From IMG/VR virus record IMGVR_UViG_3300048015_000367, positions 1 through 39,569 of that record: 39,569 nucleotides of DNA; one strand, written 5' to 3'. The first letter of the stretch is position 1. Each line of letters begins with the position of its first letter. Both the position numbers and the translations under genes were made by a program. The DNA comes from a virus. The notes under the pieces were generated by a model, which worked only from the letters and a program-made list of their open reading frames with translations, did not search any database and was not told the DNA's origin. Shown piece by piece: positions 15,138 through 24,179 of this stretch.

Positions 15138-16747
15138 CGCGCTGCAGCAGCTCGACGGCTCAACCATAAAGCGCGTGATCGACGATTGGGGCCGGACGCC
15201 GCTGCCTTACGCCGCGGACGACGGCACGACGATTTTTCCGCCAGCGTATCAGCAGGTGCTCAAGGGCCTGCCGGCCGTGAACTACTCGGCGCGCGACATC
15301 ATCTATCGTCCGCGCAATGTGCGCGCTCACAAGGTCTACGGCTATTCGCCGGTGCAGCAGGTGCTGATGACCGTCAACATCGGGCTGCGCCGCCAGCTGT
15401 GGCAGCTCGATTATTTTTCTGAGGGCTCGATTCCCGATGCCTTGATCGGCGTGCCGGCGTCGTGGACGCCGGAGCAGATCAAGCAGTTTCAGGACTATCG
15501 CCGGCGATCTCGCCCGGCGCCGCCGCGCCAAATTCGTGCCGGTCGACAGCGCGCGTACGGTGCATCAGACCAAGGAGCCGCAGCACAAGGACGACTTCGA
15601 CGAATGGCTCGCCCGCATCGTCTGCTTCGCCTTCTCGGTGCCGCCGCAATGGGCGGTAAAACAAATGAACCGCGCGACCGCCGACAACCAGTCGGCGCAG
15701 AGCGAGGCGGAAGGCCTCGAGCCCACCAAGGAATGGGTCAAGGACCTCGTCGACGAGATCATCGCCGAGGAATTTGCCTCGCCTGATCTGGAGCTGCACT
15801 GGCTCGACGAGGACGACGGCGATCCCGAAACGGTTCTCGCCGACCGCCTCAAACTCGGCGCCGTCACCCTCAACGAGATGCGCGACCACCTGGGCCTTGA
15901 TCCGTACGCCAACCCCGCCGCCGACCGCGCGATGGTGCTGACGCCGACGGGGTATGTGCCGATCGAGGCGAATGTTGGTGGGGAAGGGGCAATTAACGGA
16001 CAGCCTCGGGACAGCACGAAGCGCAGTGTAGAAGCCGCGACGTTCCCGGTTGAAAAAGCCAGCCCTGATGACGCGGAGCATCCCGGCTGGCCGGCAGGCA
16101 CGCCTGGAGGCAAAGGCGGCCAGTTCCGTCCGAAGGATGGGGACGGTGGCGAAAGAGCTGAGGGGGCCTCGGTTGCGGCAGAGCATACGCCGAGGTGGCC
16201 TGAACGATATGCGGCGTTAGACACAGGAATGCAGACAGATGCGAGCCGCACGACAGCGAACACTCAGTACGCCCAACTTAACGTTCAGAACAACGCCAAA
16301 ACGAACAATCCGGTCATAGATCGTACAACTGATATTTTGCTTCAAACCTTGGCAAGAATTTACGCTCTGGCCGGCGACGGCTCTGGATCTTGGTATGGCA
16401 CCCGCATCCACACCCTATTTGCGAGCGATGTGAGATTGCAAAATTTGCCAGGTATCGGAAGAAACGGAGTCGAACAAAGCTTTAGCTTGGGCGATATCGC
16501 AAAGTTCGGCGAGGATGGCACTATCCGAGTGGATGTTTACATAAGGGACGAGAACGGCAAGATTATCGCTATCTGGGATGTTAAAACAGGAGGAGCGGTG
16601 CTGACTGGCGCCCGTGTACGACAATTGCGGACCAACGCTGGCGTCGGTGCCGATGTGCCAGTGATTGAACTGCACATGGCGCGAGGAGCAACATTTAAAG
16701 CAAGAGCTTTCGCGGTGGGGACCAATGTTATGGCATTACTTTGGTAA
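15138..16747 (+). pseudogene. 5'-truncated portal copy 5 with PD-(D/E)XK-like toxin tip (orphan module)
   Basis: Homology starts at ALQQLDG. A 14-base deletion near 15500 (DYWDTEFAGD reduced to DYRRR) shifts the frame. The correct frame resumes by 15536 and is open for 403 codons. After the portal end and EHPGWPAGTPGGKGGQFRPKD comes a tip with RVDVYIRDENGKIIAIWDVKTGG, giving Asp333, Asp348 and Lys350 counted from 15536. That is the PD-(D/E)XK nuclease core, with VPVIEL as the following strand. A DNA-cleaving effector is likely. Copy 6 has a relative of this tip. The stop overlaps an oppositely oriented gene by 12 bases. Confidence 0.72.
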
Positions 16748-17395
16748 AGCCCAAGAAATCCAGGCAACGTCGTCCGGAGTAAGATTATTAATGAGTCGGC
16801 ATTCCCGAACCCTTGCGAGCACCGCTGACCGAAAAGCCTCGCGATCGTCAAGCTTTGATGCAAGTAAGGCGTTTGCCGCCTGAAGCTCAATGGCCCATTG
16901 ATAGCCGCAAGTAGGTACTTCGGAAAATTTATGGAATAGGTGGCGCGCAACGCTAACATCGCCCATCAACCCTGCCGCGATCGCAGCATGAAATATATCC
17001 TTATTTTTATCCGACGTATGATTCACAAGATACTGGCAAATCGCGGAAAGCGACGCAAATTTTTCTCGCAACCGTTTGACCTCGCGCGCTGCTTGAGCAG
17101 CCAATTCCGCGATGATGGGGACAAATTGCTCCGAACTGTAGAACGGCGCAAAATCTGAGATGCGTTGAAAGGTATTGAATGCCAATCCCTTGCGAGCGCG
17201 CCATAGCCACATCGCGCCAATGTTTACGTAAGTTCCTTTTTGCCAGCTGCTCGGCTGAAATTCGACGATGATCAACCAGTAACGCTGATCGGAAATCCAG
17301 GTTCGCGAACGCCCGATGCGCCGACAGCCTATTGGCTGTAAATGAGCCTTGGCGGCGTCGGCAATCAGTTTGGTATGAGCATCCAGCCGAGACAT
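16736..17395 (-). CDS. DUF4304-like protein, possible immunity gene, opposite strand
   Basis: 219 residues from the ATG at 17395 (MSRLDAHTKLIAD); ATGs at 17410 and 17449 are alternatives and none has a clear ribosome site. The N-terminal half (GCRRIGRSRTWISDQRYWLII, VEFQPSSWQKGTYVNIGAMWLW) resembles DUF4304, a family often found as immunity proteins. The C-terminal half is helical (FHAAIAAGLMGDVSVARHLFHKF). It converges on the PD-(D/E)XK tip of cassette 5, the only cassette gene here facing left. Base composition is lower in G+C than the portal segments. It may have been inserted between that toxin and its original immunity gene (17469-17936). Confidence 0.55.
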   Translation of the reverse strand: MSRLDAHTKLIADAAKAHLQPIGCRRIGRSRTWISDQRYWLIIVEFQPSSWQKGTYVNIGAMWLWRARKGLAFNTFQRISDFAPFYSSEQFVPIIAELAAQAAREVKRLREKFASLSAICQYLVNHTSDKNKDIFHAAIAAGLMGDVSVARHLFHKFSEVPTCGYQWAIELQAANALLASKLDDREAFRSAVLARVRECRLINNLTPDDVAWISWALPK

Positions 17396-17468
17396 GAGGT
17401 AATATACCATGTCGACACATAATCGGCGAGCAAAATGAAATCGGACCACCGGTCATGAGGACGCGAAC

Positions 17469-17936
17469 ATGGCGATGGAGTTATTCGTTCTGTCGGACAA
17501 ACAGCTGAAATCCGTGGCTGACTGGCAGACTGCGATCGATGACGAAGGATAACCGCTCAGATTGGAAGGAAGCACGCCAATAGAAGCTCTCAAGGGTTTC
17601 TTGCCGGCGATATTGCGTGACACCAAGACCGGTTTTGAATGCAATCTCTGGTCGGCTAACGAATTCATGCGCGAGATGCCGGACGTGAATTTTGGCCACG
17701 AATGGGGGCATGTCTTGGCTTTTCGGTGGGGCGGCAACTTGAGTCAAGTGCCGGCGGTGTGGATGGCCGCAGCAGCCTACGCGAAGGCAACCGGCGGTGT
17801 TGTGCTAGATGAGGAAGGAAAGATCCGGACGGCCGCAGAAGCTCGAACGGTCGTCGAGCAGGTTGAACGGGAAATGCCGCAGGTGGAGGCGATGCTACGG
17901 AACCTCACGCAAGGGCTTTCAACAAATCGTAAATAG
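17469..17936 (+). pseudogene. Broken immunity gene paired with PD-(D/E)XK tip (family also at 18942)
   Basis: The ATG at 17469 starts MAMELFVLSDKQLKSVADWQTAIDDEG and is then stopped by TAA (17550-17552). The same frame continues to 17936 with GFLPAILRDTKTGFECN, MREMPDVNFGHEWGHVLAFRWGG and AAAAYAKATGGVVLDEEGKIR. It matches the intact gene 18942-19421 along its length. The TAA falls where the intact copy has Phe-Pro, so one or two base changes explain it. Both copies follow a PD-(D/E)XK tip, which supports immunity for that toxin class. Re-initiation downstream is possible. Confidence 0.68.
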
Positions 17937-17952
17937 GCCGACGTCCGTTCCC

Positions 17953-18901
17953 GCCAGATCTGCGCGCTGCAGCAGCTCGACGGCGCCACGATCAAGCGCG
18001 TGATCGACGATTGGGGCCGCACGCCGCTGCCGTTTGCCGCGGACGACGGCACGACGATCTTTCCGCCGGCCTATCAACAGGTGCTCAAAGGCCTGCCCGC
18101 CGTCAACTACTCCGCGCGCGACATCATCTACCGGCCCCGCAATGTGCGCGCCCGCAAGGTCTATGGCTATTCGCCGGTGCAGCAGGTGTTGATGACGGTC
18201 AACATCGGGCTGCGCCGAGAGAAAGCGACGGCCGACGATCCGAAGCATCCCGGCTGGCCTGCCGACACTCCCGGAGGCATAGGGGGTCGGTTTCGACCGA
18301 CGAACGAGCTTGGATCAGGCGACGCAGAAGGTGTCGTCCAAACCGAACCTCAAAGGCCGAGACAATATGCTGCGCTTGAGATCGAGGCGCGGACCAGCGA
18401 GAGGACAAGCGCAGCCGCAGAGGGGACAAGTACGCATACGCTGTTACAACTGTTGATCCGACCAGCATTGTGGTTACAGGAAATGAACGTGTCGATAAGA
18501 CAACCCCGCAATTGATGGCCATCCTCGCGCGTGTCATAAATAGCATGGGGCCATTGGAGAGTACGGGACTTTCACCTCAAAGGTACAGAACAATTATCCA
18601 TCAAAATTTCGCGAACGTGGTCAGGGCCGCGGGGATCGCCGGAATAGGGTATGATGATGTTGAGACGACTGTTCCCGAAGGGGAGTCATACGGCGCGCCC
18701 GACAGCATACGTACGGATGTCGTGCTACGCGATGATAACGGCAACGTCATCGCGATATACGATGTAAAAACTGGTAACGCCGACATTTCTTCAAGCCGAG
18801 CTGCCGAACTTCGTGCGAAGACCGGAGCGCCTGATGCCTGTGTGATTGAAATTCGTAGATACCAATCGATTGCAAAGATCGACTCGGTGCAGTTGCGCTG
18901 A
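17953..18901 (+). pseudogene. Portal copy 6, internally deleted, with second PD-(D/E)XK-like tip
   Basis: A portal segment from CALQQLDG to VNIGLRR (about 17953-18220) is joined directly to the linker (ATADDPKHPGWPADTPGGIGGRF), deleting about 250 portal codons. Near 18430-18450 the frame shifts: upstream reading ends in RQPRN, while the tip continues in another frame as VDPTSIVVTGNERVDKTTPQLM and stays open to 18901. The tip has RTDVVLRDDNGNVIAIYDVKTGN, the same PD-(D/E)XK core as cassette 5, then CVIEIRRYQ. A GTG at 18470 could start a 143-codon free toxin. It is the most reduced toxin-bearing module of the array. Confidence 0.7.
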
Positions 18902-18941
18902 CGACAACGGGGTCTGCGACAGCACACGAAAGGGCATCGCA

Positions 18942-19421
18942 ATGGCAATGGAGCTTTGGGTGCTTTCCGACAGGCAACTGCGCTCGATTGTAGAGTGGCA
19001 GACCGCCATTGATGCAGAAGGATTTCCGTTACAGCTGTCAGCCGAAGTGTCCTTTGCTGACCTGAGCGGGTTCCTGCCGGCAACGTTACGGGGGCAGACA
19101 ACCGGCTTTGAATGCACGCATTTGTCGGCCGCCGAATTTATCCGAGATATGCCCCGTATGCATTTCGGTCACGACTGGAAGCATGTGTTGGCCTGCCGCT
19201 GGCGGGGCGATTTCAATGAGCTACGGGCCGCCTGGATCGCCGGGGCGGCATACGCACGCGCCACGGAAGGGATCATCTTCGATGATCAAGAGGGAAAGAT
19301 TCGTAACGCGGAACAAGCGGTCGATACGGCCCGTAAAGAATTTGAGTCTCCGGATCCTGACACGACGTCGACGGTTGATCAAATTCTTCGGGATCTTAAA
19401 ATGGGGCCTTATCGCAAATAG
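18942..19421 (+). CDS. Candidate immunity protein for PD-(D/E)XK tip
   Basis: 159 residues from the ATG at 18942, with AAAGGG upstream; 40 bases behind the toxin. Motifs shared with the broken copy 17469-17936 are MAMELWVLSDRQL, WQTAIDAEGFPLQL, GFLPATLRGQTTGFECTHLSAAEF, HFGHDWKHVLACRWRGDF, AWIAGAAYARATEG and DDQEGKIRNAE. It is soluble and Trp-rich in the centre. I know no family name with certainty. The TAG stop ends at the base where portal fragment 7 begins, showing how tightly cassettes are joined. Confidence 0.68.
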   Translation: MAMELWVLSDRQLRSIVEWQTAIDAEGFPLQLSAEVSFADLSGFLPATLRGQTTGFECTHLSAAEFIRDMPRMHFGHDWKHVLACRWRGDFNELRAAWIAGAAYARATEGIIFDDQEGKIRNAEQAVDTARKEFESPDPDTTSTVDQILRDLKMGPYRK

Positions 19422-19671
19422 ACCGTCAACATCGGGCTACGCCGCCAGCTGTGGCAGCTCGATTATTTTTCTGAGGGCTCGATTCCCGATGCCTTGATCG
19501 GCGTGCCGGCGTCATGGACCCCGGAGCAGATCAAGCAGTTCCAGGAACCCCCACCCTAACCCTCCCCCGCTCGCGGGGGAGGGAAGGGTGGGGGCGTTCG
19601 CCGGCGACCTGGCCCGGCGCCGCCGCGCCAAATTCGTGCCGGGCGACAGCGCGCGCACCGTGCATCAGACC
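19421..19671 (+). pseudogene. Portal fragment copy 7 (no toxin)
   Basis: About 200 bases of portal sequence (TVNIGLRRQLWQLDYFSEG to GDSARTVHQT), interrupted by a G/C-rich repeat at 19549-19595 and ending abruptly against a truncated Fic gene on the opposite strand. The last matching bases are GTGCATCAGACCA. No toxin or immunity gene follows in this orientation. It marks the right end of the portal-derived array. Confidence 0.75.
19549..19595. repeat. Palindromic repeat inserted in portal copy 7
   Basis: CCCCCACCCTAACCCTCCCC and its near-perfect inverted complement flank a CTCGC centre. It replaces the bases encoding YWDTE of the other portal copies. Same element type as 9066-9117. Confidence 0.75.
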
Positions 19672-19997
19672 ATGGCTTGGCGAACGATCTGCGCCTGCAC
19701 GCGAACATGGGCGGCGGCCTCGAGTTGCAAATTTCGGCGTTCGCGATCCTTGTCAAGCTTGCCGTCGAGGGCGCGGGCGATGTCTTTCGGCCGCGTTACA
19801 TGGCCCTCGATGGGATTGCTGTAATAGGAGTTCATGATCCGCACCAGACCGGCGAGATCGGCCGCGGTGCGCGGGTTGAGCGCCGCTCCGAGCGTTGCCG
19901 TCGCGGCCGAGAGTTCGGCGACGACATCGGATATCGCTTCGGGGACCTCTTCGAGCCGGGTCGGCTCGATCCGTTGAGGGGTCTCTTCCGTTGCCAT
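19672..19997 (-). pseudogene. Truncated Fic-family AMP-transferase gene, N-terminal part only
   Basis: From the ATG at 19997 about 105 residues are open: the N-terminal domain of Fic proteins, with the inhibitory-helix motif SNPIEG (residues 60-65, matching the known (S/T)xxxE(G/N) signature), then HVTRPKDIARALDGKLDKDRERRNLQLEAAAHVRVQ. The catalytic HPFxxGNG half is absent because the gene is cut at the junction with portal fragment 7. The upstream AT-rich stretch (20010-20070) probably held its promoter. It is a relic of a separate insertion; the fragment should be inactive. Confidence 0.75.
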
Positions 19998-20331
19998 TTT
20001 TGGCCGATCATATGAGCGATGAAAGTTTTGAATATAAACAAAGAAAATACAAAAAATCGAGAGAGATGGCCGATCCTGTGGCCGATCTTCCTGGCTTCCA
20101 GCTCGACTTAGTCGCCGCTGACTGCCACCGGCGCAGGATGACATCTTTCCTCGTATAGGGCTCGCGTTCAACGCGGGCAGATAGCGGTAAGAGCACCTCG
20201 AAGGTCGGGGTGCGCCGCCGCGCTCACCCGCGTCTCTGCATACAAATCAAAATCTACCGGACGGCCGCGGCGCTTCGCGCGCCCTGGCTGAGCCCCGCAC
20301 GCATCGCGACAGCGCAACAGAGGAGCGCGCA
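19998..20331. other. Intergenic region before the head-protease-like gene
   Basis: No gene is supported. Positions 20020-20070 are AT-rich, in contrast to both sides, and probably belong to the promoter of the truncated leftward Fic gene. The remainder is G/C-rich and leads to a GAGGAGCGCGC ribosome site before 20332. Confidence 0.4.
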
Positions 20332-21429
20332 ATGACCGACATGAAAGTCTTCATCCCCATCACCAAGATCGATGCGGCGCGGCGCTTGGTTTATGGCGTC
20401 GTCACCGCGGAGAAACCCGACGTCACGGGCGAGGTGTGCGATTACGCCTCGACCAAGCCGCTCTATCAGCAATGGTCGCAAAAATTCGCCAGCGCGACCG
20501 ACGGCAGAAGCCTCGGCAATCTGCGCGCCATGCATGGCAACATCGCGGCCGGCAAGCTCGTCGAGATCGCGTTCAACGACGAAGCGAAGCAAGTCGAGAT
20601 CTGCGGCAAGGTGGTCGATGACGCCGAATGGCAAAAGGTGGAGGAGGGGGTTTACACCTGCTTCTCTCAAGGGGGGCGCTATCTTAAGCGTTGGCCGGAT
20701 CCGGAGCGGCCGTCGCTCATCCGCTATACGGCCGAGCCGCTGGAAGTTTCGCTGGTCGATCATCCCTGCCTTCCGGAAGCGACCTTCGCCGTGCTCAAGG
20801 CGGACGGCTCGACGGAGCTGCGCAAGTTCAAGGCCGGCGCATCGAACCCGCACGCGCTCGCGCGCGCTATGGCAAAAGTCGGCGCGCGGCATTCCAAGGC
20901 CGACAAGGAGCGCATCAAGAAGATTCACGACCTGTTGGCTGAGCTCGACCCCCAGTGTTGCCCTGCCGGTCACATCCCGGGTGCGAACGTCGAGCCGAAC
21001 CCGCAATTTCCGCCTCAGGCCGGCGAGACCGGCGATGAGGCCTTCGACGACGACGAGACCGAAAAGGTCGCCAAGGTTTTGGGGCGGCTGTTCGAACAGC
21101 ACATCGAACAGCAAGTCGAGCGTCCGGTAGCCAAAGCGCTGCGCGGCGTCACCGCGCGCATCGACGACATGGCGGCGCGGGTGAAAAAAATCGAGCAACA
21201 GCCGCTGCCGCTCGGCACCAGCTCGGTGCGGGTCGCGGAGAAGAGTGAAGACTCCGCCTTCGCCGCGCCCGATCAATTGCTGGACCGGCCCGGCACGCTC
21301 GAGGCGCTCGCGGAGCTCGCCATCCGCAATCCAACCCGATGCGCGCCATGCCCGGCTTCCGGGCGCGGAAGGAATAAACCGCCAAATCCGCTCGTCCCCG
21401 CGCCAGCGGAGACCCAGCTCTTCTCGTAG
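20332..21429 (+). CDS. Head maturation protease / scaffold-like protein (XkdF-like)
   Basis: 365 residues. The first about 160 (KVFIPITKIDAARRLVYGVV, GNLRAMHGN, GKVVDDAEWQKVEEGVYTCFSQGG, RYTAEPLEVSLVDHP) resemble the XkdF / prohead-protease-like domain. His68, Ser112 and Ser140 sit in the conserved blocks, but I cannot assign the catalytic triad. The rest is charged and helical, with an acidic centre (DEAFDDDETEKVAKVLGRLF) and coiled-coil-like ARIDDMAARVKKIEQ, as expected of a scaffold. It lies before the capsid gene, the usual place. The last about 30 residues come from a repeat element that overran the original 3' end. Confidence 0.72.
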   Translation: MTDMKVFIPITKIDAARRLVYGVVTAEKPDVTGEVCDYASTKPLYQQWSQKFASATDGRSLGNLRAMHGNIAAGKLVEIAFNDEAKQVEICGKVVDDAEWQKVEEGVYTCFSQGGRYLKRWPDPERPSLIRYTAEPLEVSLVDHPCLPEATFAVLKADGSTELRKFKAGASNPHALARAMAKVGARHSKADKERIKKIHDLLAELDPQCCPAGHIPGANVEPNPQFPPQAGETGDEAFDDDETEKVAKVLGRLFEQHIEQQVERPVAKALRGVTARIDDMAARVKKIEQQPLPLGTSSVRVAEKSEDSAFAAPDQLLDRPGTLEALAELAIRNPTRCAPCPASGRGRNKPPNPLVPAPAETQLFS

Positions 21430-21470
21430 CTCTCTTTGGACTCCCGCGTTCGCGGGAATGAGCGAAGCTG
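21385..21470. repeat. Intergenic repeat overlapping the 3' end of the protease/scaffold gene
   Basis: CGCTCGTCCCCGCGCC, GGAGACCCAG, and GACTCCCGCGTTCGCGGGAA (with the inner hairpin CCCGCG-TT-CGCGGG) are a common Rhizobiales repeat, with the translated shadow LWTPAFAGM. It supplies the last codons and stop of 20332-21429. Confidence 0.65.
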
Positions 21471-21518
21471 CGCCTCGCGAATATTCAACAACCAACCAAA
21501 CAAACAGGAAACCAGATC

Positions 21519-23093
21519 ATGTATCAGCCCAACCTGCAGCACATTCTGGCGAAGTCGGCGATGCCGCGCACGGTCCAGGACTACAACGCCGCGCTCGCCA
21601 GCGCCGGCGGCTTTCTCCAGGAGATCGAGAAGGCGCACGCCAATCCGCTGCCCGGCGATCCGCTCGCCAAGAGCACGTTTTCCGAATCGACCGTCCCGAC
21701 ATCGGGCCTCACTTATTACGACCTCGAGCTCGGCGCGAAGTTTCTCTATCCGGTGCTCACCCCGCTGCGCAACGAAATCCCGCGCGTGTCCGGCAAGGGC
21801 GGCATCCAGGCCAACTGGCGCGCGGTGACCGGCGTCAACACCACCGGTTTGCGCATCGGTGTCTCCGGCGGCAACCGCGGCGGCGTGCAGGCGGTGTCGA
21901 CCCAGGATTACACGGCGGCCTACAAGGGCATCGGCATCGAGACCTCGGTCGACTTCGAGGCGCAATATGCCGGCATGGGCTTTGACGACGTCAAGGCGAT
22001 CGGCGCCAAGGTCGGGCTCGAGGCCTGCATGCTCGGCGAAGAGCTGCTGATCCTCGGCGGCAACACCTCGGTCGGACTCGGCACCACGCCGACGCCGTCG
22101 CTCGCGCCGTCGACTTCGGGCGGCGCGCTCACGGCAGCGGCGAGCCCCTACAGTGTCATCTGCGTCGCGCTCTCGCTCGACGGCATCGTCAACGGCAGCA
22201 TCGCGAGCGGCATCCAGGGCGCCATCACCCGCAGCAATGCCGACGGCTCTTCCGACACGTTCGGCGGCGGCGCTGCGGCTAAGTCCGCCAACGCGACCGC
22301 GTCGATCTCTTCCGGCACCTCCGGTTCGATCGCCGCGACCGTCGCGCCGGTGAACGGCGCGCTCGGCTATGCCTGGTTCTGGGGCGCCGCCGGTTCCGAG
22401 GTGCTCGGCGCCATCACCATCATCAACTCGCTGGTGATCACCGCGACCGCGGCCGGCACGCAGACCGCGGCCTCGTTGGGCTCGAGCGACAACTCCACCA
22501 ACGCGCTGGTGTTCGATGGCCTGCTCTATCAGGCGTTCAAGTCGGGCTCGAACGCTTACGTGGCGAGCCTCGCGACCGGCACCGCCGGGGTCGGCTCGAC
22601 GCTCACCGGTGACGGCGCCGGCGGCATCGTCGAGGTCGACACGGCGCTCAAGAACCGCTGGGACAATTACCGGCTCTCGCCCGACACCATGTGGGTCTCC
22701 TCGCAGGTTGCCAACAATCTGTCGGCCAAAATCCTCGCCGGCGGCGCCAATGCCGCGCAGCGCTTCGTGTTCGACGCCGAACAGGGCGCGCTCGGCGGCG
22801 GCGTCATGGTGCGCACCTATCTCAACAAATTCTCCATGGCCGGCCCGAAGACGCTGGACATCCGCGTGCATCCCAACATGCCCGCCGGCACCATCCTGAT
22901 GACGTCGAAGACGCTGCCGTATCCGCTCTCTAATGTCGGCAACGTCATGCAGATCCGCACCCGCCAGGACTATTATCAGATCGAGTGGCCGCCGCGCGCC
23001 CGTCGCTACGAAAGCGGCGTCTACGCCGACGAGGTGCTGCAAAACTATTTCCCACCCTCGATGGCCGTGATCACCAACATCGCCGCGGGGTGA
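21519..23093 (+). CDS. Major capsid protein with inserted domain
   Basis: 524 residues, preceded by ACAGGAAACC. The N-part (LTYYDLELGAKFLYPVLTPLRNEIPRV, FEAQYAGMGFDDVKAIGAK) and C-part (LDIRVHPNMPAGTILMTSKT, MQIRTRQDYYQIEWPPRARR, YESGVYADEVLQNYFPP) fit an HK97-fold major capsid protein, and position after the scaffold agrees. Residues about 200-370 are a Ser/Thr/Gly/Ala-rich insertion with Ig/FN3-like strands (APVNGALGYAWFWGAAGSE; NSLVITATAAGTQTA), probably a surface decoration; this explains the length. The 3' end from about position 22880 is duplicated at 25014-25223 and, more shortly, at 26763-26869, each time in front of a toxin gene. Confidence 0.85.
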   Translation: MYQPNLQHILAKSAMPRTVQDYNAALASAGGFLQEIEKAHANPLPGDPLAKSTFSESTVPTSGLTYYDLELGAKFLYPVLTPLRNEIPRVSGKGGIQANWRAVTGVNTTGLRIGVSGGNRGGVQAVSTQDYTAAYKGIGIETSVDFEAQYAGMGFDDVKAIGAKVGLEACMLGEELLILGGNTSVGLGTTPTPSLAPSTSGGALTAAASPYSVICVALSLDGIVNGSIASGIQGAITRSNADGSSDTFGGGAAAKSANATASISSGTSGSIAATVAPVNGALGYAWFWGAAGSEVLGAITIINSLVITATAAGTQTAASLGSSDNSTNALVFDGLLYQAFKSGSNAYVASLATGTAGVGSTLTGDGAGGIVEVDTALKNRWDNYRLSPDTMWVSSQVANNLSAKILAGGANAAQRFVFDAEQGALGGGVMVRTYLNKFSMAGPKTLDIRVHPNMPAGTILMTSKTLPYPLSNVGNVMQIRTRQDYYQIEWPPRARRYESGVYADEVLQNYFPPSMAVITNIAAG

Positions 23094-23245
23094 TGATCTT
23101 CCCTCTCGCGTTCCGGGAGAGGTCGGCCGCGCGCTCAAGCGCGCGGCCGGGTGAGGGCCGTGCGCGGCACCGCGTAGCTCATCCGTTTCGCTAAACGACT
23201 CGCATTCGCTTGCACGGCCTCTCTCGTGATGGAGAGAGAACGCGC
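23094..23245. repeat. Leader with hairpins between capsid and toxin genes (unit copy 1)
   Basis: A hairpin TCTCGCGTTCCGGGAGA is followed by a 26-base near-palindrome (23124-23149; CGGCCGCGCG arms) and a CTCTCTCGTGATGGAGAGAG stem. The same ordered series recurs behind the capsid 3' fragments at 25224-25385 and 26870-27025. It may terminate or attenuate capsid readthrough into the toxin gene, and it supplies homology for cassette exchange. Confidence 0.6.
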
Positions 23246-23264
23246 CATCACATGGATCAAACGC

Positions 23265-24179
23265 ATGGAATCCTGGCCGCCGCGACGCCTGAGCGCCGTG
23301 CCGCGCGATTGGACCGTGCGGGCAGAGATTATGAGGGCCGTCCGCACGCTCGCGATGCAGCACGAAGAGGATCAGCAACAGCGACGCCAGGCGGAGCTCG
23401 CCGCCATACGGCGCGATTGTGAATTGCTCCCGGAGGCCATTTGCGAGGTTTGGCATGGACTGTCTAAGGCCGGCTTTAATCGCGACGAACCACGCGTGCC
23501 GGCAGGCAATCCGGACGGTGGCGAGTGGACGCGTGGGGCCGGAGGCGCGCCTGCGGGCGACTCGCACGTCGTCATTTCCGATGCGACGCCCGAAAACAAC
23601 TGGGTACCTGGCGGCCAGTACGCCGCTAACAGTCCGCCGGGCATTGGCCATAACCAAGGGCCGCCTCTTGACGAACCACCCAAGATTCCACCGAAGACGC
23701 CGGCAAAGCTAAGATGAATCAATAATTTCCTGAAAGGCGCCGCATATTGGCTCGCAGTAGTTATTTCATCAGACGTAAGAGTTGCTCGATTCCGAACCGC
23801 CTTGCGTGCCACGCGGTGGTTGGTCGACTACCTTGCTTCCATCATATCCTATTTGGATCCTCCGAAATCGTGGGTCGAATTGCGGCAAAACGCGTTGAGA
23901 TCACGACGTGGATACGATATTCATCATCCGGTCGAACAAACGCCGGCGAGGGATGATGGCTATCCCGAGAGCATGGTCGATGGACCGAATAATAGAGTCA
24001 GCGTCCCGAGGCTGAGGCACTGGCAAATCACTGGATGGTACGGAAGAAAGAATCCGGAATTCAAGGACGAAAACGAGAATAGCGTCTCGCCGCGAGAGTA
24101 TCTCAGAGGCAAAAGGTGGGATGAGCGCGTCCGTTTGGGGAAGATGGCGTTGATTAAATTCGGAGTACTCAAGCCATGA
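23265..24179 (+). pseudogene. Capsid-associated pre-toxin / HNH-like toxin 1, interrupted by UGA
   Basis: The ATG at 23265 opens a conserved N-domain (SWPPRRLSAVPRDWTVRAEIMRAVR, then a charged helix), the linker DEPRVPAGNPDGGEWT and GIGHNQGPPLDEPPKIPPKTP. A TGA (23715-23717) then stops translation. The same frame runs on as INNFLKGAAYWLAVV and the nuclease-like tip GYDIHHPVEQ...NRVSVPRLRHWQITGWY...SPREYLRGKRWDERVRLGKMALIKFGVLKP. DIHH suggests an HNH-type metal site. The N-domain recurs in two more cassettes, always behind capsid sequence, and may load the toxin onto or into the head. The 3' end overlaps the DUF2019 gene by ATGA. Confidence 0.7.

Noticed and set aside
20170-20215. tRNA-like stretch (GCGGTAAGAGCACC) before the protease-like gene
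   Set aside because: Only a D-arm-like run is present; no anticodon or T-arm can be folded around it.
20254-21495. Minus-strand open frame of 413 codons over the protease/scaffold gene
   Set aside because: Codon-mirror artefact; its ends read through repeat elements and no motif is present.
23715-23717. UGA in capsid-linked toxin 1 as a selenocysteine codon
   Set aside because: No structure or family precedent supports it, and the other two copies have no Cys there; decay is more likely.
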